Positions 19,567-29,152 of a stretch of DNA of 64,000 bases are shown in pieces (position 1 is the stretch's first letter; the number at the start of each line of letters is the position of its first letter). The DNA is from Competibacter_A sp037045535. GTDB lineage: Bacteria > Pseudomonadota > Gammaproteobacteria > Competibacterales > Competibacteraceae. Below the pieces are notes generated by a model. It had not been told where the DNA came from, searched no databases, and saw nothing but the letters and a program-made list of their open reading frames with translations. The stretch is from the NCBI GenBank assembly GCA_037045535.1, contig JBAOHI010000027.1, forward strand, positions 205,394-269,393, in the 5' to 3' direction. The position numbers were made by a program, and so were the translations under genes.

Positions 19567-20706
19567 ATGCAATCGACACAGTGGAGCTATCTTGACACCT
19601 TAGCCGGCCCGGACATTGCTGCGATCCTGCAGGAGTGGCGTAAGCACCAGCCGGGGACCGGCGTTTTCGCTCTGGTCTGCGAGCAGGAGCGTGAAGCGGT
19701 GGCATTACTGCAAGAAATCGCTGCCGCCGAGGCCATGCCACTGGTGGGCGCGATCGTGCCTGGCCTGATCGCCGAAGCCAAATTTTGGCGCAAAGGCGTT
19801 CTCCTCGTGGCTTTCGACGCGACGATCTCCCGACAGATCGTGCCCTTGCCCCATACGGGGAATTACACTGCGGACGCGACGGTGGAGGTGCTTGCCGACT
19901 TTGTCGCAACTCATGCCGACGAAAACGGCGGTGATACCTTGCTACTGCTCGTCGATGCCACGACTCCGGACGTGGCTTCCATACTTGATCGCCTGTATCT
20001 GGAAGTCGGCGATTTGGTCAACTATGCCGGAGCCTGCATCGGCAGCGAAACCTTCCAACCCACGCCCTGCCTGTTTGATGGCGAGGTTTTCATGGGGGGA
20101 GCGGCCCTTGCCTTACTACTGCGCCAGCATCCGGGCGCGATACTGGCCCATCACTATCGCGGTAGCGAAGCTTTGTGTGTGGCGACCGCCACCACCGGCA
20201 GTCGGGTTGAAGCGATCGACGGCAGGCCAGCCTTCGAAGTGTATCGGCACCTGATGGCGCGTGAGTATGGCATTGACCTCGATCTGGAGAGTTTCTATCG
20301 TTATGCGGTGCATTTCCCGTTCGCCCTCAATCGTGCGCAAGGTGAATCCCTGGTGCGCATCCCGGTCAAGGCCGAGGAGAATGGTTCGGTTTACTGTGTC
20401 GGCGAAGTGCCCGAAAATGCGCTGCTCAGTGTGGTCCGAGCGGTGATGCCGGGCAATCTGGCGGCAGCACGCGAGGTGGGCGCGAGCGTGCGCGCCGTTT
20501 CCGCGAGCGGAGCGCTGGCGTTCTATTGTGCCGGTCGGTGGCTGCATCTGGACGAGGCGGCCGCTACCGCCGAATTGGCAGCGCTAGCGGGCGAATTGGT
20601 GCCCGCGCCGCTGGTCGGTGCCCTGTGCTTGGGGGAAATCAGTTCGGGATATGGGCAATATCCGGCTTTCCATAACGCGACGATCACAGCCCTACCTTGG
20701 ATCTGA
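19567..20706 (+). CDS. FIST-domain sensory protein
   Basis: 379 residues, preceded by AAGGAAT. It contains FIST_N (about residues 15-210: PGTGVFALVCEQE, LVGAIVPGLIAEAKFWRKGVLL, NYAGACIGSETF, VFMGGAALALLL) and FIST_C (about 215-360: FEVYRHLMAREYGIDLD, SFYRYAVHFPFAL, LGEISSGYGQYPAFHNATIT). FIST is a presumed small-ligand sensor, perhaps for amino acids, usually linked to signalling proteins. There is no signal peptide, so it is cytoplasmic. Its last 10 bases overlap the start of the downstream hybrid kinase, which strongly suggests translational coupling and a joint complex. Confidence 0.88.
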   Translation: MQSTQWSYLDTLAGPDIAAILQEWRKHQPGTGVFALVCEQEREAVALLQEIAAAEAMPLVGAIVPGLIAEAKFWRKGVLLVAFDATISRQIVPLPHTGNYTADATVEVLADFVATHADENGGDTLLLLVDATTPDVASILDRLYLEVGDLVNYAGACIGSETFQPTPCLFDGEVFMGGAALALLLRQHPGAILAHHYRGSEALCVATATTGSRVEAIDGRPAFEVYRHLMAREYGIDLDLESFYRYAVHFPFALNRAQGESLVRIPVKAEENGSVYCVGEVPENALLSVVRAVMPGNLAAAREVGASVRAVSASGALAFYCAGRWLHLDEAAATAELAALAGELVPAPLVGALCLGEISSGYGQYPAFHNATITALPWI

Positions 20707-23048
20707 ACCAGAATCAGAACCAGTCAGTCAGTATCCTCTATGATCTGGCCATGGCCATGGCCGGGGAGACCCGGCCGTACCCTCTGGCGACGGCCATGCT
20801 TCAGCAATTTCTAGCCCATACCGGTTGTGCCTGCGGTGCGCTGCTGCTCAACTCTCCGCCAGTCGATGAAACCGCTGCCTGTTCGGCCACGCGAGTCTAT
20901 GCAGCGGTGGGTAACCGCTCCTTACGCGCCTTGGAAGGACAAATCCCGCCTTGGTCATCCCGTTTGCCGGAAGTTGACTACGCCCAGTCCGCGCTGGGCT
21001 GGTTCCCCGGCGGGGCAAGATACTCCGATGCTTTGCGCTTGGTATTGCCCGAGATCGGTTACATTGTGTTGTTTTCCGCGCAGTCGCTGGATGCCGCCGT
21101 GCATCAAGCGAAAGTCCTGTTTTCGCCGATCTTGGTCAAACTGGCGCGTAGCCTGCGGCTCTGTCTGGACAATGAGTATCAGCGAGCTGCCTTGCTTGAA
21201 GCCAAGGACGCGGCCGAGGCTGCGAGCCGGGCGAAGAGTACGTTTCTGGCCAACATGAGCCACGAAATTCGAACGCCGATGAATGCCATCATCGGATTGA
21301 CCCATCTGCTGATCCAAGAGATCGACGCACCCAAGCCACGAGCGCGATTGCGCAGGATCGATGAAGCCGCACAGCATCTGCTCCACATTCTCAACGACGT
21401 TCTGGATCTGTCGAAGATCGAGGCCGGGCGGTTGAGCCTGGAGGAGACCGATTTTTCGCCGGTGCGGGTGATTGATCGTGCTGTCGGCCTGCTGGGCAAC
21501 CGGGCGGGGGACAAGGGCTTGTCGCTGGTGGCGATGGTTGCCCCTGAGGTGCCGGCGCAGCTACGGGGCGACCCACTGCGGCTGGAGCAAGTGTTACTGA
21601 ATTTCGTCGGCAATGCCATCAAGTTTTCCGAACACAGCCAGATCACGGTTCGCGCCCGGCTGGATAGCGAGGATGACACAAGCGTGCTGCTGCGCCTGGA
21701 AGTGGAGGATCAGGGCATCGGGCTAACGCCGGCACAACAGGCACGACTGTTCCAGCCCTTCGTCCAGGCCGACAGCTCGACGACTCGCCAGTACGGAGGC
21801 ACTGGCCTGGGGCTGGCGATCAGCCGGCGCCTGGTGCTACTGATGGGCGGTGACGTGGGGGTGACCAGCGAGCTGGGGGTGGGCAGTATTTTCTGGATGA
21901 CGGCCCGATTGGGCAAGGTAGCGAGCGCCGCACTCGGGGACGTCACTGCCTCACCCGGCATCTTGCCGGAACAAATTCTGACCAAACAGTACCAGGGAAT
22001 GCGACTGCTATTGGTGGAGGATAACCTGGTCAATCAAGAAGTGGCTCGGGCGCTGCTGGATCGGGTCGGGCTGACGGTGGATGTGGCCAACAACGGTCGG
22101 GAAGCTATAGACCGGGTCCAGGCCAGCCACTACGCCTTGGTGCTGATGGACGTGCAGATGCCGACCATGGATGGCCTGGAGGCGACCCGCGCCATCCGCC
22201 AACTGCCCGGCAAGGCCACCCTGCCCATCCTGGCCATGACCGCCAACGCCTTCGATGAAGATCGCCAGCACTGCCTCGCTGCGGGCATGAACGGCTATAT
22301 TGGCAAGCCCGTCGTTCCCGAAGCCCTCTATCAAACTCTCCTCACTTGGCTACCCCATCCCACAACATCTTCCCTACACCCTGAAGAGGTGGCACTGAAG
22401 CCGGAATCGGCCGTCGCGAATACCGCCCTGCCGGAGGCTTTGGCGGAGATTGCGGGGCTGGATATCGAAACCGGCCTGCGGGTCGTATCGGGCAAGTGGG
22501 AGAGTTACACCCACTTGCTCGACCTGTTCGTCCAAAATCACGCTAACGATGGGGTAATCTTGCGCACCGCGCTAATCGCGGGTAACAGTTGGGAAGCACA
22601 ACGGGTGGCCCACACCCTCAAGAGTGTGGCGGCAACCTTGGGTGCCAAGGCGTTGAGTCGCTGCGCTCGGGAATTGGAGCGAGAAATCAAGGCGGGGGTG
22701 GCGTGGCCAGCGCTTGAATCCACTCTAGACGCCACTGAAGCCATCCTGACGCCATTGCTGACCGCAGTGCGACGAGTGCGGGATAGCCGCATTCGGGCTG
22801 CACCGACGCCCGCGCTTGCGGCCGTGGATCGGCTGAAGGCAGGCGAGGTTTTGACTCGGCTAGAAGCTTTGCTGGCCGAAGATAATACGCAGGCCAGAAC
22901 GGTCTGGCTCGAATCGACCGTTCTCATCGAAGCCGCCCTCGGATCCACTGCCCGCCAGTTGCAGGATCAGATCAACCGCTTCGAATTCGACAAGGCATTG
23001 CTCACCTTGCGCGCGGCGCTGGGCGCCAGCCGCGTGCTGGACAGCTGA
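20697..23048 (+). CDS. soluble hybrid sensor histidine kinase with receiver and Hpt domains
   Basis: 783 residues from the TTG at 20697, which overlaps the FIST gene; a later in-frame ATG (MAMAGE) would cut the conserved N-terminus. A GAF-like N-terminal domain (about 1-150, ILYDLAMAMAG..) without membrane segments is followed by a coiled coil, HisKA with His about 189 (ANMSHEIRTPMN), ATPase (N box NFVGNAIKF, G1 DQGIGL, G2 GGTGLGLAISRR), receiver with Asp about 485 (LVLMDVQMPTMDG) and Hpt with His about 639 (RVAHTLKSVAATLGA). The domain order after the sensor equals that of the kinase at 5.4 kb, so the two are paralogues with different inputs. Its likely input is the overlapping FIST protein. 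An extra helical tail of about 100 residues follows Hpt. Confidence 0.92.
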   Translation: MDLNQNQNQSVSILYDLAMAMAGETRPYPLATAMLQQFLAHTGCACGALLLNSPPVDETAACSATRVYAAVGNRSLRALEGQIPPWSSRLPEVDYAQSALGWFPGGARYSDALRLVLPEIGYIVLFSAQSLDAAVHQAKVLFSPILVKLARSLRLCLDNEYQRAALLEAKDAAEAASRAKSTFLANMSHEIRTPMNAIIGLTHLLIQEIDAPKPRARLRRIDEAAQHLLHILNDVLDLSKIEAGRLSLEETDFSPVRVIDRAVGLLGNRAGDKGLSLVAMVAPEVPAQLRGDPLRLEQVLLNFVGNAIKFSEHSQITVRARLDSEDDTSVLLRLEVEDQGIGLTPAQQARLFQPFVQADSSTTRQYGGTGLGLAISRRLVLLMGGDVGVTSELGVGSIFWMTARLGKVASAALGDVTASPGILPEQILTKQYQGMRLLLVEDNLVNQEVARALLDRVGLTVDVANNGREAIDRVQASHYALVLMDVQMPTMDGLEATRAIRQLPGKATLPILAMTANAFDEDRQHCLAAGMNGYIGKPVVPEALYQTLLTWLPHPTTSSLHPEEVALKPESAVANTALPEALAEIAGLDIETGLRVVSGKWESYTHLLDLFVQNHANDGVILRTALIAGNSWEAQRVAHTLKSVAATLGAKALSRCARELEREIKAGVAWPALESTLDATEAILTPLLTAVRRVRDSRIRAAPTPALAAVDRLKAGEVLTRLEALLAEDNTQARTVWLESTVLIEAALGSTARQLQDQINRFEFDKALLTLRAALGASRVLDS

Positions 23049-23130
23049 GCTGAACGGGTCCGCGACAGATGGACGAAACGCACGATATTCCCTCATCCGT
23101 TCGGGCGGTTCAATCACCATCGGCATGAAC

Positions 23131-24492
23131 TCAAGCTGCGGCTGCACGCAAGCTCTGTAGCAACCGCTCGTGAATCCCACCGAAGCCGCCGTTGCTCATG
23201 ATCAAGACCTGAGTTCCGGGCTTGACTTGCGTTCGAATGGCGGCGAGCGTGTCATCGAGCGAATGGCAGACCTGGCCGCGTGGACCGAGTGCGGCGGAGA
23301 CCGCGCCGAGATCCCAGCCGAGATCGGGCGCCTGATACAGCACCACGGCGTCGGCGACGGCCAAGGCGGGCGCCAGGCTGTCCTTGAACACGCCCAGTTT
23401 CATGGTGTTGGAGCGCGGCTCCAGCACGGCGATGATCGGCTGGTCGCCAACGCGGGCGCGCAAGCCCGCCAGCGTCGTCGCAATCGCGGTCGGGTGGTGG
23501 GCGAAATCATCGTAGACTACCACGCCATCGACCGTGCCACGCGTTTCCAGTCGCCGTTTAACCCCTTGGAATCGGCTCAGCGCCGCGATAGCTCTGGCGG
23601 GTAGAATGCCAACGTGGCGGGCGGCGGCAATGGCGGCCAGCGCGTTGTGGACGTTGTGCGGCCCCAATTGCGTCCATTCCGCCCGGCCTTGAATCGCCCC
23701 TTGGTGGTACACGTTGAAAGCGCTGCCATCTGAGGCAATGGCCCGTGCTTCCCAGTCGCCGACGCCGAATTTCTCCGTTGGCGTCCAGCAGCCCATCGCC
23801 AGTACCTCGGCCAGATTGGCATCGGTCCCGTTGGCGACGATCAAACCCGCGCCCGGCACAGTTCGTAAAAGGTGATGGAATTGCCGTTGAATGGCGGCCA
23901 GATCGGGAAAAATGTCGGCGTGATCGAATTCGAGATTATTGAGAATCAGCGTGCGTGGCCGATAGTGGACGAACTTGGAGCGCTTGTCGAAGAACGCGGT
24001 ATCGTATTCGTCGGCTTCCACCACGAAGAACGGCGCGCGGCCCAATCGCGCCGACTGGCCGAAGTTGGCTGGAATCCCGCCAATCAAAAAGCCGGGTTCC
24101 AAGCCGGCATCTTCCAGAATCCACGCGAGCAGGCTGCTGGTGGAGGTCTTGCCGTGAGTGCCAGCCACCGCCAGCACATGGCGGTCGCGTAGCACGTAAT
24201 CCGCCAGCCAAGCCGGCCCGGACGTGTAGGGCAGATTACGATCGAGCATCTCTTCGATAATCGGGCGACCGCGACTCATCACATTGCCGACTACCACCAC
24301 GTCCGGCCGGAATTCGGCGAGTTGATCGGGATCGTAGCCTTCGCGCAGCGCGATGCCGGCTTCCGCCAGTTGGGTGCTCATCGGCGGATAGACGTTGGCG
24401 TCGCAACCGGAAACGGTGTGACCAGCGGCACGAGCCAACAGCGCGACGCCGGCCATGAAGGTGCCACAGATGCCGAGAATGTGAATGTGCAT
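23131..24492 (-). CDS. mpl: UDP-N-acetylmuramate:L-alanyl-gamma-D-glutamyl-meso-diaminopimelate ligase
   Basis: Murein peptide ligase that attaches recycled tripeptide to UDP-MurNAc, feeding wall fragments back to synthesis. The start MHIHILGICGTFMAGVALLA has GGGGAG upstream and is the conserved Mpl start; 453 residues, close to 457 in E. coli. The Mur-ligase ATP motif VAGTHGKTSTSSLLAW, the central EADEYDTAFFDKRSKFVHY and VVYDDFAHHPTAI are all present. It lies at the end of a minus-strand series after a small membrane protein gene and converges with the hybrid kinase gene. Confidence 0.96.
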   Translation of the reverse strand: MHIHILGICGTFMAGVALLARAAGHTVSGCDANVYPPMSTQLAEAGIALREGYDPDQLAEFRPDVVVVGNVMSRGRPIIEEMLDRNLPYTSGPAWLADYVLRDRHVLAVAGTHGKTSTSSLLAWILEDAGLEPGFLIGGIPANFGQSARLGRAPFFVVEADEYDTAFFDKRSKFVHYRPRTLILNNLEFDHADIFPDLAAIQRQFHHLLRTVPGAGLIVANGTDANLAEVLAMGCWTPTEKFGVGDWEARAIASDGSAFNVYHQGAIQGRAEWTQLGPHNVHNALAAIAAARHVGILPARAIAALSRFQGVKRRLETRGTVDGVVVYDDFAHHPTAIATTLAGLRARVGDQPIIAVLEPRSNTMKLGVFKDSLAPALAVADAVVLYQAPDLGWDLGAVSAALGPRGQVCHSLDDTLAAIRTQVKPGTQVLIMSNGGFGGIHERLLQSLRAAAA

Positions 24493-24538
24493 GTTCGGGT
24501 CTCCCCGCCCGATCCGCGAGCGGAACGAGTCGGTTCGT

Positions 24539-25051
24539 TCAGGGGGTTTGCGGGCCGATCCAACCCGCCAGAGTCCAGTATAGAAAAGTGTAAGATAAAG
24601 AATACACAACGCCCAGCCAGATCGAAATGTCGAAAGCGTGGCGCAGGATATGAGCGATGACTGCGATACTCCAGACCATTAGCACGAACATGAGCGTCGA
24701 TGGCAGCGCGATGTCGCCGCCCGGTTGCTGGTGATCGATCCAGATTGCCAGTGGCAAGGCCAGCAAGCCCATCAAGCTACCGGTACCGGTCAGGGCCGTC
24801 AGGGTTTGTTCGAAGCGCTTTGGATGCCGGTGCAGAATCAAACCCAGATAGAGCAATCCCCCCAACAGCACCATGTCGAGCAGGACTTGCAGGAGGGCTA
24901 CCGGCGCGGGTACTTCGGTCAAGAGGACCAACAGGCTGGAGAGACCGTAAGCCAGCAGACACAGTTTCGTCAAAGCCATCGAAGCTGGCACGTCTTGCGG
25001 ACCTTTGCGCAGCAGACAGATGTCGAGGAACAGGTTGAACAGGGCGAGCAT
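24539..25051 (-). CDS. small integral membrane protein, unknown function
   Basis: About 170 residues starting MLALFNLFLDICLLRKGPQD. Four to five hydrophobic helices are visible (about 28-45, 50-70, 95-113, 122-142, 145-165), separated by short polar loops such as HRHPKRFEQTLTALTG and WIDHQQPGGDIALPS. It starts 5 bases after the hslO stop and ends 46 bases before mpl, so it is probably co-transcribed with both. The ribosome site is weak, which fits translational coupling. I do not recognise the family with confidence. Confidence 0.75.
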   Translation of the reverse strand: MLALFNLFLDICLLRKGPQDVPASMALTKLCLLAYGLSSLLVLLTEVPAPVALLQVLLDMVLLGGLLYLGLILHRHPKRFEQTLTALTGTGSLMGLLALPLAIWIDHQQPGGDIALPSTLMFVLMVWSIAVIAHILRHAFDISIWLGVVYSLSYTFLYWTLAGWIGPQTP

Positions 25052-25056
25052 AGAGA

Positions 25057-25936
25057 TCAGTGATGAACGATAGAAACGTCCGACGCAAAACCGGCGAACA
25101 AGCCCGCGATATCGATGGAGTCGAACGCATACCGATGGCCGCAGAACTCGCAATCGACGTGGATCGCGCCCTGCTCGTCCAAGATCTGACGCAACTCGTC
25201 CTCGCTCAGGGTGTGCAGCATGGTGGCGGTGCGCTCTCGCGAACAGGTGCAGCGATAGCAAAAAGCGTCTGGCTCGAATAACCGCACGTCTTCTTCGTGG
25301 AACAGCCGGCGCACTAGGGTAGGCGCATCCAATTCCAGCAGTTCCGCCGATTTCAGCGTGGCGGTCAACGTCTCCAGTCGATTCCAGGCATCCGTGTCGG
25401 CGGTTACGACGCCGGGCAGCCGTTGCAGCAGGAGGCCGGCGGCAACCCGTTCGTCGGCGGCCAGATGAATCCGGGTCGGCAACTGTTCGGATCGCCCGAA
25501 GTATTCTTCCAGCGCCTCAGCCAAGCGTATCGCCATACAGGCTCACCATGCCTTGATAGGGTTCTCGACCTTGTCCCGGAGTCGATAGTCAGAGATCAGC
25601 GTGCCGTCGCCGCACAGGTCGCGCAACGGTGCCAGTGCCGGTATCGCCATCCCAGCGTGCCAGCGCCCGCAAGGTACGTTGTCGAAGTGACCTGCACGAC
25701 TACTAGTCGCAGCGGTCCGTTTGCCTGAATTTGCAGGGTTAGTAGGCCATCGAATTTGATGGTGGCCGACAACAGAAGCAGCGGCGGCGGTAGCTTCGCC
25801 TAATACTTGGCGCACTGCTGGCGGATAGGCGCGGCGCTCCAGCACCGTCCGCCAGAGCGGTGGCGAGATGGACGATCTCACCGCGAACGGTCAGTTGCTC
25901 GAACAGGAAACGATGCAGGGAATCGCGGTCGGGCAT
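25057..25936 (-). pseudogene. hslO: Hsp33 redox-regulated chaperone, multiply frameshifted
   Basis: Hsp33 is an oxidation-activated holdase. The N-terminus MPDRDSLHRFLFEQLTVRGEIVHL and the C-terminal part (YFGRSEQLPTRIHL, then CYRCTCSRERT and CEFC, the zinc and redox cysteines) are clear. Between about 25510 and 25880 the frame changes about seven times. Reading across gives LERRAYPPAVRQVLGEAT, LLLSATIKFDGLLTLQIQA, TLRALARWDGDTG, LAPLRDLCGDG, REPYQGMVSLYGDTL, AEALEEYF: the whole Hsp33 core in order, with a surplus base at each junction. The count and single direction of the errors suggest poor local sequence rather than old decay, but as given the gene is broken. Confidence 0.88.
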
Positions 25937-26135
25937 GATCGGTAATGGGTCGGTCGAGGTTGATCCGCTGGTGGAGTTTTGCGCCAGGTCTGTAGCAAGC
26001 GTCTGCTCTCAATTCTTGTGCGTACGGTGGTAGACAGCGGTAGCAGACGATAAGGGATGGCGGAATCAACCGATCCGACCGTGTTGAAGCAGCGCATCGC
26101 GAACCTCCTGGAATTCGCTTGGAACGGTGCAAGAT
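25937..26135 (-). other. region upstream of hslO with possible 5' gene remnant
   Basis: On the minus strand an ATG at 26097 has a perfect AGGAGG site. Its first residues, MRCFNTVGSVDSAIPYRLLPLS, resemble the start of AAA-ATPase-like proteins that begin with a phrase like RxFNTxGPVDPxxHYxLPPLxR. No Walker motif follows before the hslO start, so at most a short remnant is present. Confidence 0.25.
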
Positions 26136-26225
26136 CGGGGTGGTGACTCACGCCGTTTCCGGTTGGCTTTACTTCAGCTTCGGGGTGGTGACTCACACCG
26201 TTTCCGGTTGGCTTTACTTCAGCTT
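26136..26225. repeat. 45-base tandem duplication at the gatB end
   Basis: Two adjacent 45-base copies (26136-26180 and 26181-26225) differ at one base (CGCCG against CACCG). The second copy includes the gatB stop codon and last codons, so the duplication copies the gene end KLK-stop plus its downstream flank. Confidence 0.92.
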
Positions 26226-27648
26226 TTGCGCCAGTAAATCGTTCACCTGCTGCGGATTCGCCTTGCCCTTGGACAGTTTCATCACCTGACCGACGAAGAA
26301 GCCGAACAGCTTGTCCTTACCGGCACGGTACTGGGCCAATTGATCGGGGTTGGCCGCGATCACGTCATCGATCACCTTCTCGATGGCGGAGGTGTCGGTA
26401 ATCTGCTTCAGGCCGCGCTTCTCGATAATCGCGTCGGTGTCGCCCTCGCCGGCCCACAGTGCCTCGAACACTTCCTTGGCGATTTTGCCGGAAATGGTCC
26501 GATCCTGAATCCGCCGCAATAGGCCGGCCAGTTGCGCCGCGCTGACCGGACTTTGTGCGATGTCCTTGCCGTCCTTGTTGAGAAAGCCAGCCAGATCGCC
26601 CATGACCCAATTGGCGCACAATTTCGGCTCGCCGCCCAGCGCGGCGACGGTTTCCTCGTAATAAGCCCCCAACTCGCGGCTGGCGGTTAGCACGCTGGCG
26701 TCGTAAGCCGACAGTCCGTACTGGCTCATAAACCGCTGTTTCTTGGCGTCCGGCAGTTCCGGCAAACCGGCACCGGTGGCGGCGATGAATTCTTCGTCGA
26801 TCACCAGTGGCAGCAAGTCGGGATCGGGGAAGTAGCGGTAATCGTTGGCTTCTTCCTTGCCGCGCATCGAACGAGTTTCGCCCTTGTCCGGATCGTACAG
26901 TCGGGTTTCCTGCGCCACCTTGCCGCCGGACTCGATTAGAGTCGATCTGCCGCTCGATCTCGAACTCGATGGCCCGTTCGACGAAGCGGAACGAATTGAG
27001 ATTCTTGATCTCGGCGCGGGTGCCAAATTTCGGATCGCCCTTGGGTCGCACCGACACGTTGGCGTCGCAGCGGAACGAGCCTTCCTGCATGTTGCCGTCG
27101 CAAATGCCCAGATAAACCACCATCTGGTGCAACTTCTTCATGTACGCCACCGCTTCCTTGGCCGAGCGCAAATCCGGCTCGGAGACGATTTCCAGCAGCG
27201 GCGTGCCGGCACGGTTGAGATCGATGCCGGACAGCCCGTGAAAATCCTCGTGCAGCGATTTGCCGGCGTCTTCCTCCAGATGGGCGCGGGTGATGCCGAT
27301 CACCTTGCTGGTACCGTCGTCCAGGTCGATGGTCAACTGGCCCTTCTGGACGACCGGCAGTTCGTACTGGCTGATTTGGTAGCCCTTGGGCAGGTCCGGG
27401 TAAAAGTAGTTCTTACGGGCGAACACCGAACGTCGTGCCACAGCGGCACCGATGGCCAAGCCGAACGTGACGGCCATTCGCACCACTTCGCGGTTCAACA
27501 CCGGCAGCACACCTGGCAAGCCGAGGTCGATGGCGCACGCCTGCGTGTTCGGTTCCGCGCCGTAGGCGGTGGCGGCGCTGGAGAAAATCTTGCTCTTGGT
27601 AGCGAGTTGGGCGTGGATTTCCAGCCCGATCACAGTTTCCCATTCCAT
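26214..27648 (-). pseudogene. gatB: aspartyl/glutamyl-tRNA amidotransferase subunit B, one frameshift
   Basis: GatB is the kinase and tRNA-binding subunit that, with GatA and GatC, converts Glu-tRNA(Gln) or Asp-tRNA(Asn). The start MEWETVIGLEIHAQL has AAGG upstream. The first part shows the kinase domain (GSFRCDANVSVRP, GTRAEIKNLNSF); the second frame has ETRLYDPDKGETRSMRGKEEANDYRYFPDPDLLPL and the YqeY-like tail ending DLLAQKLK. The frames meet at about 26937-26942, between EIERQID and LIESGGKV, where one extra base is present. Removing it restores about 477 residues, the normal length. As gatC and gatA are intact and the complex is generally important, a sequence error is likely. Confidence 0.93.
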
Positions 27649-27679
27649 CAGTCGAAACCTTGGCAGCGATGAGTAAACG

Positions 27680-29134
27680 TCAGGCAAACGCGGCGGGCGC
27701 GCGCTGGTGCCAGTCGGTGACTTGCTGGTAGCGGTGCGCCACGTTCAGCAGCCGGTCCTCGGCGAAATAATTGCCGATGAGTTGCAAGCCAACCGGCCGT
27801 TGGCCGACGAAACCGACTGGCAGCGACAGGCCCGGCAAGCCGGCCAGATTCACCGCGATGGTGTAGATGTCCGACAGGTACATGGTGATCGGATCGTCCA
27901 CTTTCTCACCCAGGTTGAAGGCCACGGTCGGCGAGGTCGGCCCGGCGATCACGTCCACTTGTTCGAACGCCCGGCGGAAATCGTCGCTGATCAGTCGCCG
28001 GATTTGCTGCGCCTTCAGATAATAGGCGTCGTAATAACCAGCGGACAGCGCGAATGTGCCGACCAGAATGCGCCGCTTGACTTCCGCGCCGAAACCTTCG
28101 CCGCGCGAACGAGTATAGAGATCCAACAGATCTTTCGGATTCTCGCAACGATAGCCGTAGCGTACCCCGTCGAAGCGGGCCAGATTGGAGGAGCATTCCG
28201 CCGGTGCGATCACGTAATAGGCTGGGATCGCCAACTGGCTGTTAGGCAGGCTGACTTCGATGACGTTCGCACCGAGTTTTCGATACTCGGTAATGGCGGA
28301 CTCGACGACGCGAGCGACCTCGCCGTCCAGTCCTTCACCGAAATATTCCTTGGGCAGCCCGATTTTCAACCCGTCCAGCGGCTGATCGAGCGAGGCAGCG
28401 TAATCGGGCACCGGCCGGTCCACGCTGGTGGAGTCGCGTGGATCGAAGCCGGCCATTGCGCCCAGCAACAAAGCGCAATCTTCGGCGGTGCGCGCCATCG
28501 GCCCGCCCTGGTCGAGGCTGGAGGCATAGGCGATCATGCCCCAGCGCGAGACTCGGCCGTAGGTGGGCTTGATGCCGGTGATGCCGCACAGCGCCGCCGG
28601 TTGGCGGATCGAGCCGCCGGTGTCGGTTCCCGTCGCGCCCGGCGTCAGTCGAGCGGCCACGGCAGCGGCGGACCCACCCGACGACCCACCTGGCACCGCC
28701 TCCAAATCCCAGGGATTGCGCGCCGGACCGTAGAAACTGGTTTCGTTGGACGAACCCATCGCGAACTCGTCCATGTTGGTCTTACCCAACATCACCGCCC
28801 CGGCGGCGGCGAGCTTCTCGACTACCGTGGCATCGTAAGGCGCGATGAAGCGATCCAGTATCTGGGAGCCACAAGAGGTGCGCACGCCGTTGGTGCAAAA
28901 AATGTCCTTGTAGGCGATGGGCACGCCGAGCAGCGGTCCCGTCTCGCCGCGCTGGCGGCGCTGGTCGGCGACACGGGCCTGGGCCAACGCGGATTCGGCG
29001 GTAACGGTGATAAAAGCGTTCAACTGGGGATTGTGGCGAGCGATACGCTCAAGGAACGCGCCAATCAATTCCTCGCTGCTAAATTCGCCGGCGGCGAGGC
29101 CGGCGCCGAGCTGGGCAATCGTTTTCTCGTGCAT
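27680..29134 (-). CDS. gatA: aspartyl/glutamyl-tRNA amidotransferase subunit A
   Basis: Glutaminase subunit of GatCAB that releases ammonia from glutamine. 484 residues, as in other GatA proteins. The amidase signature is complete: Lys76 in AYKDIF, Ser151 in PGGSSGGSAAAVAAR and nucleophile Ser175 in DTGGSIRQPAALCGITG. It starts 18 bases after the gatC stop and ends 31 bases before the gatB start, so the three form one operon in the order C-A-B. Confidence 0.97.
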   Translation of the reverse strand: MHEKTIAQLGAGLAAGEFSSEELIGAFLERIARHNPQLNAFITVTAESALAQARVADQRRQRGETGPLLGVPIAYKDIFCTNGVRTSCGSQILDRFIAPYDATVVEKLAAAGAVMLGKTNMDEFAMGSSNETSFYGPARNPWDLEAVPGGSSGGSAAAVAARLTPGATGTDTGGSIRQPAALCGITGIKPTYGRVSRWGMIAYASSLDQGGPMARTAEDCALLLGAMAGFDPRDSTSVDRPVPDYAASLDQPLDGLKIGLPKEYFGEGLDGEVARVVESAITEYRKLGANVIEVSLPNSQLAIPAYYVIAPAECSSNLARFDGVRYGYRCENPKDLLDLYTRSRGEGFGAEVKRRILVGTFALSAGYYDAYYLKAQQIRRLISDDFRRAFEQVDVIAGPTSPTVAFNLGEKVDDPITMYLSDIYTIAVNLAGLPGLSLPVGFVGQRPVGLQLIGNYFAEDRLLNVAHRYQQVTDWHQRAPAAFA

Positions 29135-29152
29135 GGCGGTTTTAAAGATGGC

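Noticed and set aside
26845..27672. 275-codon open frame on the plus strand
   Set aside because: Antisense to gatB; no family resemblance.
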